Assembly: GCA_030426845.1 (NCBI GenBank) | Contig: JAUHXR010000021.1 | Span: forward strand, 1 to 51,142 | DNA from: Polyangia bacterium | Lineage (GTDB): Bacteria; Myxococcota_A; Polyangia; Polyangiales; Sandaracinaceae | Length of the DNA: 51,142 nt | Direction of reading: 5' to 3' | Shown: positions 33,101 through 39,829 of the stretch, piece after piece | How the letters are laid out: each line of letters starts with the position of its first letter | Numbering within the stretch: position 1 is the stretch's first letter | Notes under the pieces: model-generated | Seen by the model: only the letters and a program-made list of their open reading frames with translations | Told to the model about the DNA's origin: nothing | Database searches by the model: none | Made by a program: the position numbers and the translations under genes

Positions 33101-33310
33101 CCGGTGTTCCGGATGGTGATCGCGCTCGGTCCCGACGGGGTGCGTGGACAAAACGTGTTGCCGGGCGGTCAGAGCGGGCTGCCGTCGAGCGCGCACTTCG
33201 ACGATCAGGCCGAGCTCTGGATCGGCAACCAGACGACGCCGATGCGCTTCACGCCGCAGGAGGTCGCGGCCGGGGCGGTGGGGCGCGAGCGCTTCGTGCC
33301 CACGCGTTGA
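30140..33310 (+). CDS. Penicillin acylase family lipoprotein (Ntn hydrolase)
   Basis: 1,056 residues from ATG 30140. A lipoprotein signal ends SLVGSLVGC (Cys24). The alpha-chain region (~55-300) has TRDxxGVPHVYAES-like and GFVMARDRFFQMD motifs. The autoproteolytic site is G329-S330: Ser330 in GSNEWAVMG becomes the N-terminal nucleophile of the beta chain. GDGHLQLSVP, a conserved acylase loop, follows. The length is above that of standard acylases (~750-850), because of insertions with a Pro/Thr spacer. Family members cut amide bonds in beta-lactams or acyl-homoserine lactones; either, or another amide, is possible. The signal peptide holds a 12-bp direct repeat encoding VGSL. Confidence 0.88.
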   Translation: MRLIARGWIVAALVGSLVGSLVGCDDGDGGDDAGMADAGRVPDPPPPLVFQDVDETGRYVIPELTAHAHVVRTELDVPHVYAESREDAMRVLGFVMARDRFFQMDLTARLSLGTLSELLGDVGLTSDLENRQTGAAQVARIYLESLTEQEGRELDAFAQGVNAYIEAVRRSALPAPAELELAFALLGARRPVDLMIPWTRETVAATGATILYGTSFETGDVSRARAFERLADPDPSNWDVFTGAPDRALRLAGLQQDVIDHYAPPNDVSSAAGWGIDTGTTSSPIISPRPARRLFTGGPRLERDLIDRLERHLARIDERLHPNDNEEWGSNEWAVMGSATPTGESLLAGDGHLQLSVPALFWQFGLDTQLMGDDTPLTLLGATLAGLPAMGVGTNGRVAWTQTAYFADVTDWYAEELVLDAEGRPRASRFEGAERDLVVIDETFEIRDVPELDSVGRTETIPRYATFDGRLITSIEGRTVTADEPLAAGESRVNLMGDWVVPSDVDGDGVISAISFYYGPFDGGSLLRAFRGFADADGVDGFRAAMRHFIGYGGSMMASDADGSIFYSAYHAVPCRTYLPRDATTNQWIDGADPRRLLDGTRYGAWSIPLDADGQVDAAAAAAGGPTACAVPFDEWPQALDPARGYAMHANNDPGNIATDNDIFDDPHYIGGPWIEGYRAARIVERLEGAIAEDAATLERMQDIQGDHHSNLGEEWAPLLLEAIAAARTAAAGTPTAGTPDARLAAAWTANMARYQEVETRITAWRDNGYPTPSGVETAYDAPASGEPDDAVATMIHASWLPRFIGGVLDDEGIDRQWSPAVTGDTFRVGTMKLLVEGRGPGNPGGLGSYNPATEESVFFDDVSTPEVERSDEIALRALDEALAFLEGAPSGAGEGGFGTTDMSEWLWGLRHQVRFESLLGDFIDDPGLATLLEPFNITTRNIPLADPLPAGDPRAELRWFPRPGDQFDVDAANPGLGGTRFTHGSGPVFRMVIALGPDGVRGQNVLPGGQSGLPSSAHFDDQAELWIGNQTTPMRFTPQEVAAGAVGRERFVPTR
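30176..30211 (+). repeat. 12-bp direct repeat in acylase signal peptide
   Basis: A 12-bp unit (GTGGGTTCGCTC and GTGGGCTCGCTC) repeats before GTGGGCTGC and encodes VGSL-VGSL-VGC, ending at the lipobox. Copy number would set the length of the hydrophobic core. Confidence 0.7.
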
Positions 33311-33342
33311 CAGCGCGCCGCGCCGCGGCCGAACCACGAGCC

Positions 33343-33525
33343 GTGGGCCGTCGACGCACCGAGGTCCCTCGACGCACGGAGGCCGCTCGCGCGAGCGCGC
33401 GGCCGGGGCTCGTCCTCGTCCTCGCCGCCGTCGGGCTCGCGGCGACGCCGGCCGCCGCTCAGCCTCCCGCTCAGCCTCCCGGGGCACGAGGCGCGGATCT
33501 CGGGGGCTCGGGTCATGCCCCGTGA
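33343..33525 (+). CDS. Possible short secreted peptide or remnant
   Basis: 60 residues from GTG 33343. The first ~38 residues read as a good signal peptide: basic n-region, hydrophobic core GLVLVLAAVGLAA, cut after TPAAA. The mature part is only ~22 residues, Pro/Gln then Gly-rich, and the frame stops there. It may be a real tiny exported peptide, the 5' stump of a lost gene, or chance coding in GC-rich DNA. It begins 32 bp after the acylase stop. Confidence 0.3.
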   Translation: MGRRRTEVPRRTEAARASARPGLVLVLAAVGLAATPAAAQPPAQPPGARGADLGGSGHAP

Positions 33526-33567
33526 TTCAGCAGGCTCCGTACCAGGCGGCCGCGCCGGGCCGGCCGG

Positions 33568-33602
33568 CGCCGGGGTGCATACCGCGCGTATGCACCTCGG
33601 CG
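33568..33602. terminator. 15-bp hairpin between convergent genes
   Basis: CGCCGGGGTGCATAC (33568-33582) pairs with GTATGCACCTCGGCG (33588-33602), 15 bp with one G-T pair and a 5-nt loop. It lies 7 bp from the RND pump stop on the minus strand and downstream of the acylase on the plus strand. There is no T-run on either side; a two-way terminator is the simplest reading. Confidence 0.6.
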
Positions 33603-33609
33603 GGCGGCG

Positions 33610-36600
33610 TCACCCCTCGGTGTCCGCCGGCTCAGGGCTGGTCTCAGGGCTGGTCTCAGGGCTGGTCTCAGGGCTGGTCTCAGGGCTCTTCTCGCGGCGG
33701 CGCTCGAGGAGCGGGGTCAGGGCGGGCAGGATCACGAGGGTCAGGAAGGTGCTCGTCACCAGGCCGCCCACCACCACCGTGGCGAGGGGGCGCTGCACCT
33801 CGGCGCCGACGCCGGTCGCGACCATCATCGGCACGAAGCCGAGGGCGGCGACCAGCGCGGTCATGAGGACGGGGCGCATGCGCGAGGTCGCGGCCGCCCG
33901 CGCCGCCTCGAGGGGATCCTCGCCCGCCTCGAGGCGAGACGACAGCGCGCTCACGAGGACCACGCCGTTGAGGACCGCGATGCCGCTCAGCGCGATGAAG
34001 CCGATCGCCGCGCTCACCGAGATCGGCAGGCCGCGGGCGCTCAGCAGCGCGATCCCGCCGACCGCCGCGAAGGGCACGTTGAGGAGGATCACGAGGGCCG
34101 GCTTGAGGCTGCGGAAGAGCGCGAGCAACAGCGCGAAGATCGCCAGGATGATCAGCGGCACCAAGATCGTCAGGCGCGTGCGCGCGCTCTCGAGGCTCTC
34201 GAACTGGCCGCCCCACACGAGGCGCGTGCCCTCGGGCGCGCCGAGGTCCTCGCCGAGGCGCCGCTCCGCCTCCTCCACGACCGAGCCGAGGTCGCGCCCG
34301 CGCACGTTGAAGCCGACCACCGCGCGGCGCTGCGCCATGTCGTGGTGGATGAGCGACGGCCCCTGGGTGCGCTCGACGCGCGCCACCGCGCTGAGCGGCA
34401 CGAGCGTGCCGCGCGCGGTCGGAACCTCGAGCGACTCGAGGGTGAGCGCGTCGACCGCGCTGTCGAGGCGGACCCGGACCGGGAGGCGGATCGAGCCGTC
34501 GTAGGTGACGCCGCGCTCGACGCCGGCGCGCAGCGCGCTGACGTGATCGAGCACGTCGCGGTGGGTCATCCCGAGGCGCGCGGCCGAGAGGGGGCGCGGG
34601 TGGACCTCGAGCTGCCGGATGTCGGGCGGGGCGAGGCTGCGCACGTCCACCGCGCCCGGGACCTCGTCGAGGATCGCCACCGCGCGGTCGGCGGTGGCCT
34701 GGAGGGCGCTCAGGTCCTCGCCGAAGATGCTCAGCGAGACGTCGGTCACCGAGCCGCCGACGAGCTCGTTGAAGCGCATCTGGATCGGCTGCGTGAAGGC
34801 GACGTCCTCGGCCGGCGCGGAGCGCGCGATCGCCGCATCGATCTCGGCGATCAGCGCGTCGCGCTCGAGCCCGTCACGCCACTCGTCGCGCGGGCGCAGC
34901 GCCACGAAGACGTCGGCCTGCTCGAGGCCCATCACGTCGGTGGCCACCGCCGGGCTGCCGACGCGCGAGGCGACGTGCGCGACCTCCGGGATCTCGCGGA
35001 TCGCCGCCTCCATCCGCGTGCCGTCGCGGACCGCGGTCTCGACGCGGATGTCCGGCTCGCGCGTCGTCTGGACGACCAGGTCGCCCTCGTCGAGCTGAGG
35101 GACGAAGGTGCTGCCCGAGCGGAAGAAGAGGACCGCGCCGCCGGCGAGCAGCGCGAGGGCCACGCCGAGGACGGCCCACGGCTGGCGGAGCGCGGCGCCG
35201 AGGAGCGGCGCGTAGGCGCGCGACAGGCCCCGCACGAGGATCGGGTCCTTCTGTGGCACGTCGCGCTCGCGCAGGAGCAGGCGCGCGGCGGCCGGGACGA
35301 AGGTCAGCGACAGCAGCAGCGCGGTCGCGAGCGCGAGGACGACGGTGCTCGCCATCGGGCGGAAGAGCTTCCCCTCGACGCCATCGAGGCCGAGGATCGG
35401 GATGTAGACCAGCAAGATGATCAGCACCGAGAAGAACACCGGGCGCGCCATCGCGCGGGTCGAGCCGCGCACGTGCGCGTCCATCGGGCCGCCGCGCGCC
35501 TGGGCGGCGTGGAACACCGCCTCCACCATGACCACCGCGCCGTCGACGAGGAGCCCGAAGTCGAGCGCGCCGAGGCTCATCAGGTTGCCCGGGATGTCGA
35601 GCACGACCATCCCCGCGGTCGCCCCGAGCATCGAGAGCGGGATGATCGACGCGACGAGCGCGCCGGCGCGGAAGCTCCCCAGCATCAAGAACAGGACGAT
35701 GACGACGAGGACGCCGCCCTCGAGGAGGTTGGTGCCCACCGTGCGGAGGGTCGCGCCGACCAGGTCGCCGCGGTCGTAGACCTCCTGCACCACGACGTCC
35801 GACGGGAGCGCCTCGCGCACGACGTCCATCTGCGCGTGGACCCCGTCGAGCACCTCGAGCGCGTTGGCGTCGAGGAGCATCTGCACCATCACGTAGATCG
35901 TCTCGCCCCGGCCGTCGGCGGTGGCCGCGCCGATGCGCGGGAGCGCGCCCTCCACCACGTCGGCCACGTCGCCGAGGCGGATCGTCGCGCCGTCCGGCTC
36001 GACGCGCACGACCGCGGCGGCGAGCTCGCTCGGCCGGGTCGGCCAGGCGACGCCGCGCAGCAGCACGCCCGCCTCGCCCGCCTCGAGGGTCGCGCCGGGG
36101 GCCTGGCCGGTGGCCTGCTCGGTCGCGTCGCATAGCTCGGCCAGCGTCACGTGGCGCCGCGCCATGCGCGCCGGGTCGCCCACGACATCGAGGGTGCGCT
36201 GCTCGCCGCCCCAGGAGTTGACCTCGACCACCCCGGGGACGCTCCGCAAGAGCGGGGAGACGCGCAGCTCGACCAGCTCGGTGAGCTCGGCGGGGCTGCG
36301 GCGATCGGAGGTGAGGGTGAACTGGTAGATCTCGCCGAGGCCGCCGGAGATGGGTCCGAGCTCCGGCGCAGACACGCCGGGCGGCAGATCGCCAGCGACC
36401 GCCTGGGTCCGCTCGGCCACGAGCTGGCGCGCCCGCACGACGTCCACGTCGTCATCGAAGATCGCGGTGACCGAGGACAGGCCGTAGCGCGAGATCGAGC
36501 GCTGGCCGTTCGCGCCGGGGAGGCCCGCGAGGGCGAGCTCGATCGGCCGCGTGACCGTTCGCTCGACCTCCTCCGGGGGCAGGCCGGGCGCGGTGGTGAG

Positions 36601-36747
36601 CACCACGACCTGGCGACCGGTCACGTCCGGCAGGGCGTCGAAGCGGAGCCACGTGCCGGCCACCCCGGCCGCGATGGCGGCCGCCACGACCAGCGCGGGG
36701 ACGAGGCGGGGGCGCTCGACCGACCAGGCGACGATGCGCTCGATCAC
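33610..36747 (-). CDS. Heavy-metal-type RND efflux pump (CzcA/CusA family)
   Basis: 1,045 residues from ATG 36747. It has the RND layout: first TM helix (~13-32), large periplasmic loop, TM2-6 (~335-480), second loop and TM8-12 (~860-1020). DFGLLVDGAVVMVE in TM4 is the HME-RND proton-relay motif with its acidic residues. EVERTVTRPIELALAGLPG and TFVPQLDEGDLV are CzcA/CusA signatures. It exports metal ions or other cations across both membranes with the two following proteins. The C-terminus ends in a SPET repeat from 12-bp DNA repeats. It is the last gene of the operon and overlaps the fusion protein by ATGA. Confidence 0.92.
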   Translation of the reverse strand: MIERIVAWSVERPRLVPALVVAAAIAAGVAGTWLRFDALPDVTGRQVVVLTTAPGLPPEEVERTVTRPIELALAGLPGANGQRSISRYGLSSVTAIFDDDVDVVRARQLVAERTQAVAGDLPPGVSAPELGPISGGLGEIYQFTLTSDRRSPAELTELVELRVSPLLRSVPGVVEVNSWGGEQRTLDVVGDPARMARRHVTLAELCDATEQATGQAPGATLEAGEAGVLLRGVAWPTRPSELAAAVVRVEPDGATIRLGDVADVVEGALPRIGAATADGRGETIYVMVQMLLDANALEVLDGVHAQMDVVREALPSDVVVQEVYDRGDLVGATLRTVGTNLLEGGVLVVIVLFLMLGSFRAGALVASIIPLSMLGATAGMVVLDIPGNLMSLGALDFGLLVDGAVVMVEAVFHAAQARGGPMDAHVRGSTRAMARPVFFSVLIILLVYIPILGLDGVEGKLFRPMASTVVLALATALLLSLTFVPAAARLLLRERDVPQKDPILVRGLSRAYAPLLGAALRQPWAVLGVALALLAGGAVLFFRSGSTFVPQLDEGDLVVQTTREPDIRVETAVRDGTRMEAAIREIPEVAHVASRVGSPAVATDVMGLEQADVFVALRPRDEWRDGLERDALIAEIDAAIARSAPAEDVAFTQPIQMRFNELVGGSVTDVSLSIFGEDLSALQATADRAVAILDEVPGAVDVRSLAPPDIRQLEVHPRPLSAARLGMTHRDVLDHVSALRAGVERGVTYDGSIRLPVRVRLDSAVDALTLESLEVPTARGTLVPLSAVARVERTQGPSLIHHDMAQRRAVVGFNVRGRDLGSVVEEAERRLGEDLGAPEGTRLVWGGQFESLESARTRLTILVPLIILAIFALLLALFRSLKPALVILLNVPFAAVGGIALLSARGLPISVSAAIGFIALSGIAVLNGVVLVSALSSRLEAGEDPLEAARAAATSRMRPVLMTALVAALGFVPMMVATGVGAEVQRPLATVVVGGLVTSTFLTLVILPALTPLLERRREKSPETSPETSPETSPETSPEPADTEG
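33632..33690. repeat. In-frame 12-bp tandem repeat at the pump C-terminus
   Basis: Four to five copies of GGCTGGTCTCAG (plus strand) sit just before the stop and encode SPET units on the minus strand. The copies are nearly identical, so the tail length is probably variable between strains. Confidence 0.85.
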
Positions 36748-37784
36748 GGCGCCTCGCCCGGCGCGTCGAGCGCCACCAGATCGCCGCTCGCGAGCTCGCC
36801 GCGGACCAGCGCGCTGGCCCCGGAGGAGGCGAGCACCTCGACCTCGATCGTCGCCTCCTCCTCGCCGCGGCGTCGGCGGACCTCGCTCCGCCCGGTGCGC
36901 TGCGCGAGGGCCCGGACCGGGATCTGGAACACGTCGTCACCCGGCGCGAGCTCCGCGGTCCCGGTCAGGCCGTCCGGCAGCGGGACCTCGTCGGCCGTCG
37001 CGTACCAGGCGACCCGCGTGCCGTCGTCGGGGTCGATCGTCTCGGCGAGCGGGGTGAGCGCGAGCGGGACGCGGCGCCCGTCGCTCGCCTCCAGGGTCAG
37101 CGCGCTGCCGGTCGGCCACGCGCCGGCGGTGCGGACCTCCACCCGGGCCGCCGCCTCGCCGCGCACCCGGGCGAGCGGTCCGTCGCCAGGGGCGCGGATC
37201 TCGCCGATCCGAGCCGAGACCTCCACCACGATCCCGGCGATCGGCGCGCGCAGGGTCACGAAGCCGTCCCGCCGGATGGACCTCGCCTCGGTCGGGCTGA
37301 GCCCCAGCGCACGGAGCATCGCGCCGGCGCGATCGCGCTCGGCGGCGGCGGCGCGGGCGCCGGACTCGCGCTCGAAGACCTGGCCGCGCTGGGCCAGGCC
37401 CTCCGCCCGGAGCTGCTCGAGGCTCTCGGCGCGGCTCGTCTGGGCGCGGGCCTCGCGGGAGGCGCTCGCGTAGCCCGCGGCGCCCTCGAGCAAGGAAGGC
37501 GCGGTGACGTCTACGATCGGCGCGCCCGCCTCGACGCGGGTGCCTGGGTCCGCGTGGATGCGGACGACCTGGACGGCGATCGGCGCGGCGACGTCCGCCT
37601 GGGCTCGGGGGGCACGGACCACCGCCGGGGCCCGCAGCACGGAGGCGTCGTCGGGGGCCGTGATCTGCTCCCATCGGAGCTCGTTGGGGGGCGGCTCGGG
37701 GTCCGCCTCGGGCGGGGGCTCCGCCGGGCCGCACCGGGCGGCGGCGAGGACGAGGGCGAGCGCGAGCGGGACATGGCGGCTCAT
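36744..37784 (-). CDS. RND periplasmic adaptor (membrane fusion protein)
   Basis: 346 residues from ATG 37784, with signal peptide (LALALVLAAA, Cys18 possible lipid site although Arg precedes it). The lipoyl/barrel-sandwich half-motifs are seen as AAPIAVQVVRIHADPGTRVEAGAPI (~67-92) and TLRAPIAGIVVEVSARIGE (~172-190). A helical hairpin (~100-165, Ala/Glu/Arg-rich) lies between them. A beta-barrel domain and a final membrane-proximal domain follow. It bridges the pump and the outer membrane factor. It overlaps both neighbours by 4 bp, so the three are one operon. Confidence 0.88.
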   Translation of the reverse strand: MSRHVPLALALVLAAARCGPAEPPPEADPEPPPNELRWEQITAPDDASVLRAPAVVRAPRAQADVAAPIAVQVVRIHADPGTRVEAGAPIVDVTAPSLLEGAAGYASASREARAQTSRAESLEQLRAEGLAQRGQVFERESGARAAAAERDRAGAMLRALGLSPTEARSIRRDGFVTLRAPIAGIVVEVSARIGEIRAPGDGPLARVRGEAAARVEVRTAGAWPTGSALTLEASDGRRVPLALTPLAETIDPDDGTRVAWYATADEVPLPDGLTGTAELAPGDDVFQIPVRALAQRTGRSEVRRRRGEEEATIEVEVLASSGASALVRGELASGDLVALDAPGEAP

Positions 37785-39001
37785 CGGGCGAGCTCCGCGA
37801 GGAGGAGCCAGAGCCGCACCTCGGCCCAGGCGCGCGCACCCTCGGCCCGGACGGAGGCCTCTTCGGCCGCGATCCGCTGCTCTTCCGCGTCGAGGAGGGC
37901 GAAGACCTCGAGCTCGCCTGCCTCGACCTGGGCCGCGCGCTGCGCGACGCGGGCCTCGAGCGCGGGGCGGAGGCGCTCGTCCAGGAGCCGCGCGAGGCGC
38001 CGGGCGTGCTGGACCTCGTGGATCGCGCCCTCGAGCTCGACCCGCGCGCGCTGGGCGGCGGTGTCGCCGTCGGCCGCGCGGCGCGCCGCCTCGCCCTCGG
38101 CCTGGGCGGTGCTGCGCGTGGCCATCCCGAAGCCGTCGAAGGTCAGCCCGAGGATGCCGTAGACGACGTAGGCGTCGGACGCGCTCCGCTCGAGCTGCGC
38201 GCCGACCGAGAGCACCGGCGCGAAGCCCGCGCTCGCCTCGGCGATCCGGGCGTCAGCCGCGGCCGCGAGCGCGCGCTGGAGCGCGACCTCGGGGAGCGCC
38301 TCGAGGGAGGCGATCCGGGCGCGGCACGCGGCGAGGCTGGGCAACCGTGGGCGCGGCAGCGGGCCGGACGCCCGGGGCGGTGGGTCGGCCGCCTCGCCGA
38401 TCGCGATCGCGAGGGCGTTGGCCGCTTCGACGCGCTCGCCCTCCAGCGCGAGCATCCGCTCGGCTGCGGCGGCCTCGGCGGCGCGCGCCTCGGCCAGCGC
38501 CGGCGCGTCCGAGGCGCCGAGGGCGAGGGCGCGCTCCTGCCGCTCCACCCGCCGCGCGGTCAGCGCCCGCCGCGCTTCCAGCCGCTCGGCGACCTGCTGC
38601 AGCGCCCACAGCTCCACCCAGCGCCGCGCCGCCTCGAGCCGGCCTCTCAGCGCCACCGCCCTCGCCTCCGCGTCGAGCGCGCTCCGCTCGGCCCGCGCCG
38701 CTGCCCCGCTCGCTCCGCCGAGGTCGCCGAGGTTCCAGCTCTGGGTCGCGTTGATCTGGGCCTCGAACCCCTGGGCGTCCTGCGGCGCCACCACCGCGCC
38801 GGGCATCACCGTGATCTGCGTCGCCCCGACCGTCCCGCCGATCCCGTCGTCCGCGGCGGCTCGCGCCGCCCCCTCTCGCTCCACCGCCCGGACCTCGGGT
38901 CCGTCCGCGGCGAGCGCGATCGCCCGGTCGAAGGTGAGCGGCTGGGCGGCGCAGGGGGTGGGGAGGAGCAGGACGAGCGTGAGGGGGAGGCGGAGTCGCA
39001 T
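37781..39001 (-). CDS. TolC/CzcC-type outer membrane factor
   Basis: 406 residues from ATG 39001. The signal peptide ends TPCAAQP. The rest is Ala/Glu/Arg-rich helix in two similar halves (~25-215 and ~220-405), each giving helix pairs and short beta strands, as in TolC. FDRAIALA near the start and LARLLDERLRPALEARVAQ in the second half are typical of the family. It is first in the operon and supplies the outer membrane channel of the RND pump. Such a gene order (C-B-A) is that of czcCBA. No metal-responsive regulator gene is adjacent, apart from the divergent LuxR-type gene. Confidence 0.88.
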   Translation of the reverse strand: MRLRLPLTLVLLLPTPCAAQPLTFDRAIALAADGPEVRAVEREGAARAAADDGIGGTVGATQITVMPGAVVAPQDAQGFEAQINATQSWNLGDLGGASGAAARAERSALDAEARAVALRGRLEAARRWVELWALQQVAERLEARRALTARRVERQERALALGASDAPALAEARAAEAAAAERMLALEGERVEAANALAIAIGEAADPPPRASGPLPRPRLPSLAACRARIASLEALPEVALQRALAAAADARIAEASAGFAPVLSVGAQLERSASDAYVVYGILGLTFDGFGMATRSTAQAEGEAARRAADGDTAAQRARVELEGAIHEVQHARRLARLLDERLRPALEARVAQRAAQVEAGELEVFALLDAEEQRIAAEEASVRAEGARAWAEVRLWLLLAELAR

Positions 39002-39115
39002 GGGCCAAGCGGTGGTAGCCCCAGCGGTGGCCGCGGGCCATCACGCATCGGACGGGTAGCCCGTTTTCATTGAGGTTCTCAGGGGGCAACCGGGCGGATG
39101 ACGGATGCTGGCGGG

Positions 39116-39133
39116 GTGTCGGTCATCCGACAC
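39116..39133. promoter_or_regulatory. Palindrome between efflux operon and LuxR-type gene
   Basis: GTGTCGG (39116-39122) and CCGACAC (39127-39133) are perfect inverted copies with a 4-bp spacer TCAT. An overlapping wider pair CGGATGAC / GTCATCCG (spacer ~21 bp) shares its right arm. It lies 18 bp before the start at 39151 and 115 bp before the divergent efflux operon. Its form fits an operator for a dimeric regulator, possibly the adjacent LuxR-type protein. Confidence 0.5.
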
Positions 39134-39150
39134 TCTGCTAGCACCGCGGG

Positions 39151-39708
39151 GTGTCGTCGGAACCGGCCGAGCTCGATCCTCGCCCCTCGCGCTGGTGGAC
39201 GTGGAGCCTCCTCGCGGTGGCGGCGTTCATCGCGGTCGACGTGATCACCGACTGGGGCGAGGGCGCTCACCCCCTCCACATGACCCTCGAGGTCTGCGCC
39301 TCGATCCTCCTGGCGGTGGTGGCGGGGGCGATGCTGCGGCGTCGCGAGTCCCACATCGGCTCGCTCCGCCGCGACCTCCGCCGCAGCCGCGAGGAGGCCG
39401 AGCGGTGGCGGCTCGAGGCGGAGGAGGTGCTCCGCGGGCTCGGGGCCGCGATCGACCGGCAGTTCGGGCGCTGGGGGCTCAGCCCGGCCGAGCGCGAGGT
39501 CGCCCTGCTGCTGCTCAAGGGCCTGAGCATGCGGGAGATCGCCGAGATCCGCGGCACCTCCGAGCGCACCTCACGCGACCAGGCGCGGGCCGTCTACCGC
39601 AAGGCCGACCTCGCGGGGCGCTCCGAGCTGAGCGCGTTCTTTCTCGAGGACCTCCTCCTCCCGGTCGGCGGGGCGCCGGGCCCCACGGACGAGGCCGGCG
39701 CCGCCTGA
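39151..39708 (+). CDS. Membrane-anchored LuxR-type DNA-binding regulator
   Basis: 185 residues from GTG 39151. Two membrane helices lie at ~16-32 (WTWSLLAVAAFIAVDVI) and ~44-62 (TLEVCASILLAVVAGAML). A charged coiled coil (~63-95, RRDLRRSREEAERWRLEAEE) follows, then a LuxR-type HTH (~110-165: LSPAEREVALLLLKGLSMREIAEIRGTSERT, then RAVYRKADLAGRSEL). There is no sensory or receiver domain, so the membrane helices are the input. Such proteins act from the membrane or need release. It is divergent from the RND operon; control of that operon is plausible but not shown. Confidence 0.82.
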   Translation: MSSEPAELDPRPSRWWTWSLLAVAAFIAVDVITDWGEGAHPLHMTLEVCASILLAVVAGAMLRRRESHIGSLRRDLRRSREEAERWRLEAEEVLRGLGAAIDRQFGRWGLSPAEREVALLLLKGLSMREIAEIRGTSERTSRDQARAVYRKADLAGRSELSAFFLEDLLLPVGGAPGPTDEAGAA

Positions 39709-39829
39709 GCGCCCAGGGGGGCCTGACGGCGCGCACGTCCGATGAGGCGCCTGGTTCCCCTCGGTTTCCGGAGGCGCCGAGCGCCGACGACACGGGACCG
39801 ACCACCCGGTAGGATGCCGCCGGGTCCGC

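Noticed and set aside
39044-39072. Terminator ACGGG-TAG-CCCGT-TTTC
   Set aside because: The stem is only 5 bp with a 3-nt loop and lies in a divergent promoter region, so it is probably fortuitous.
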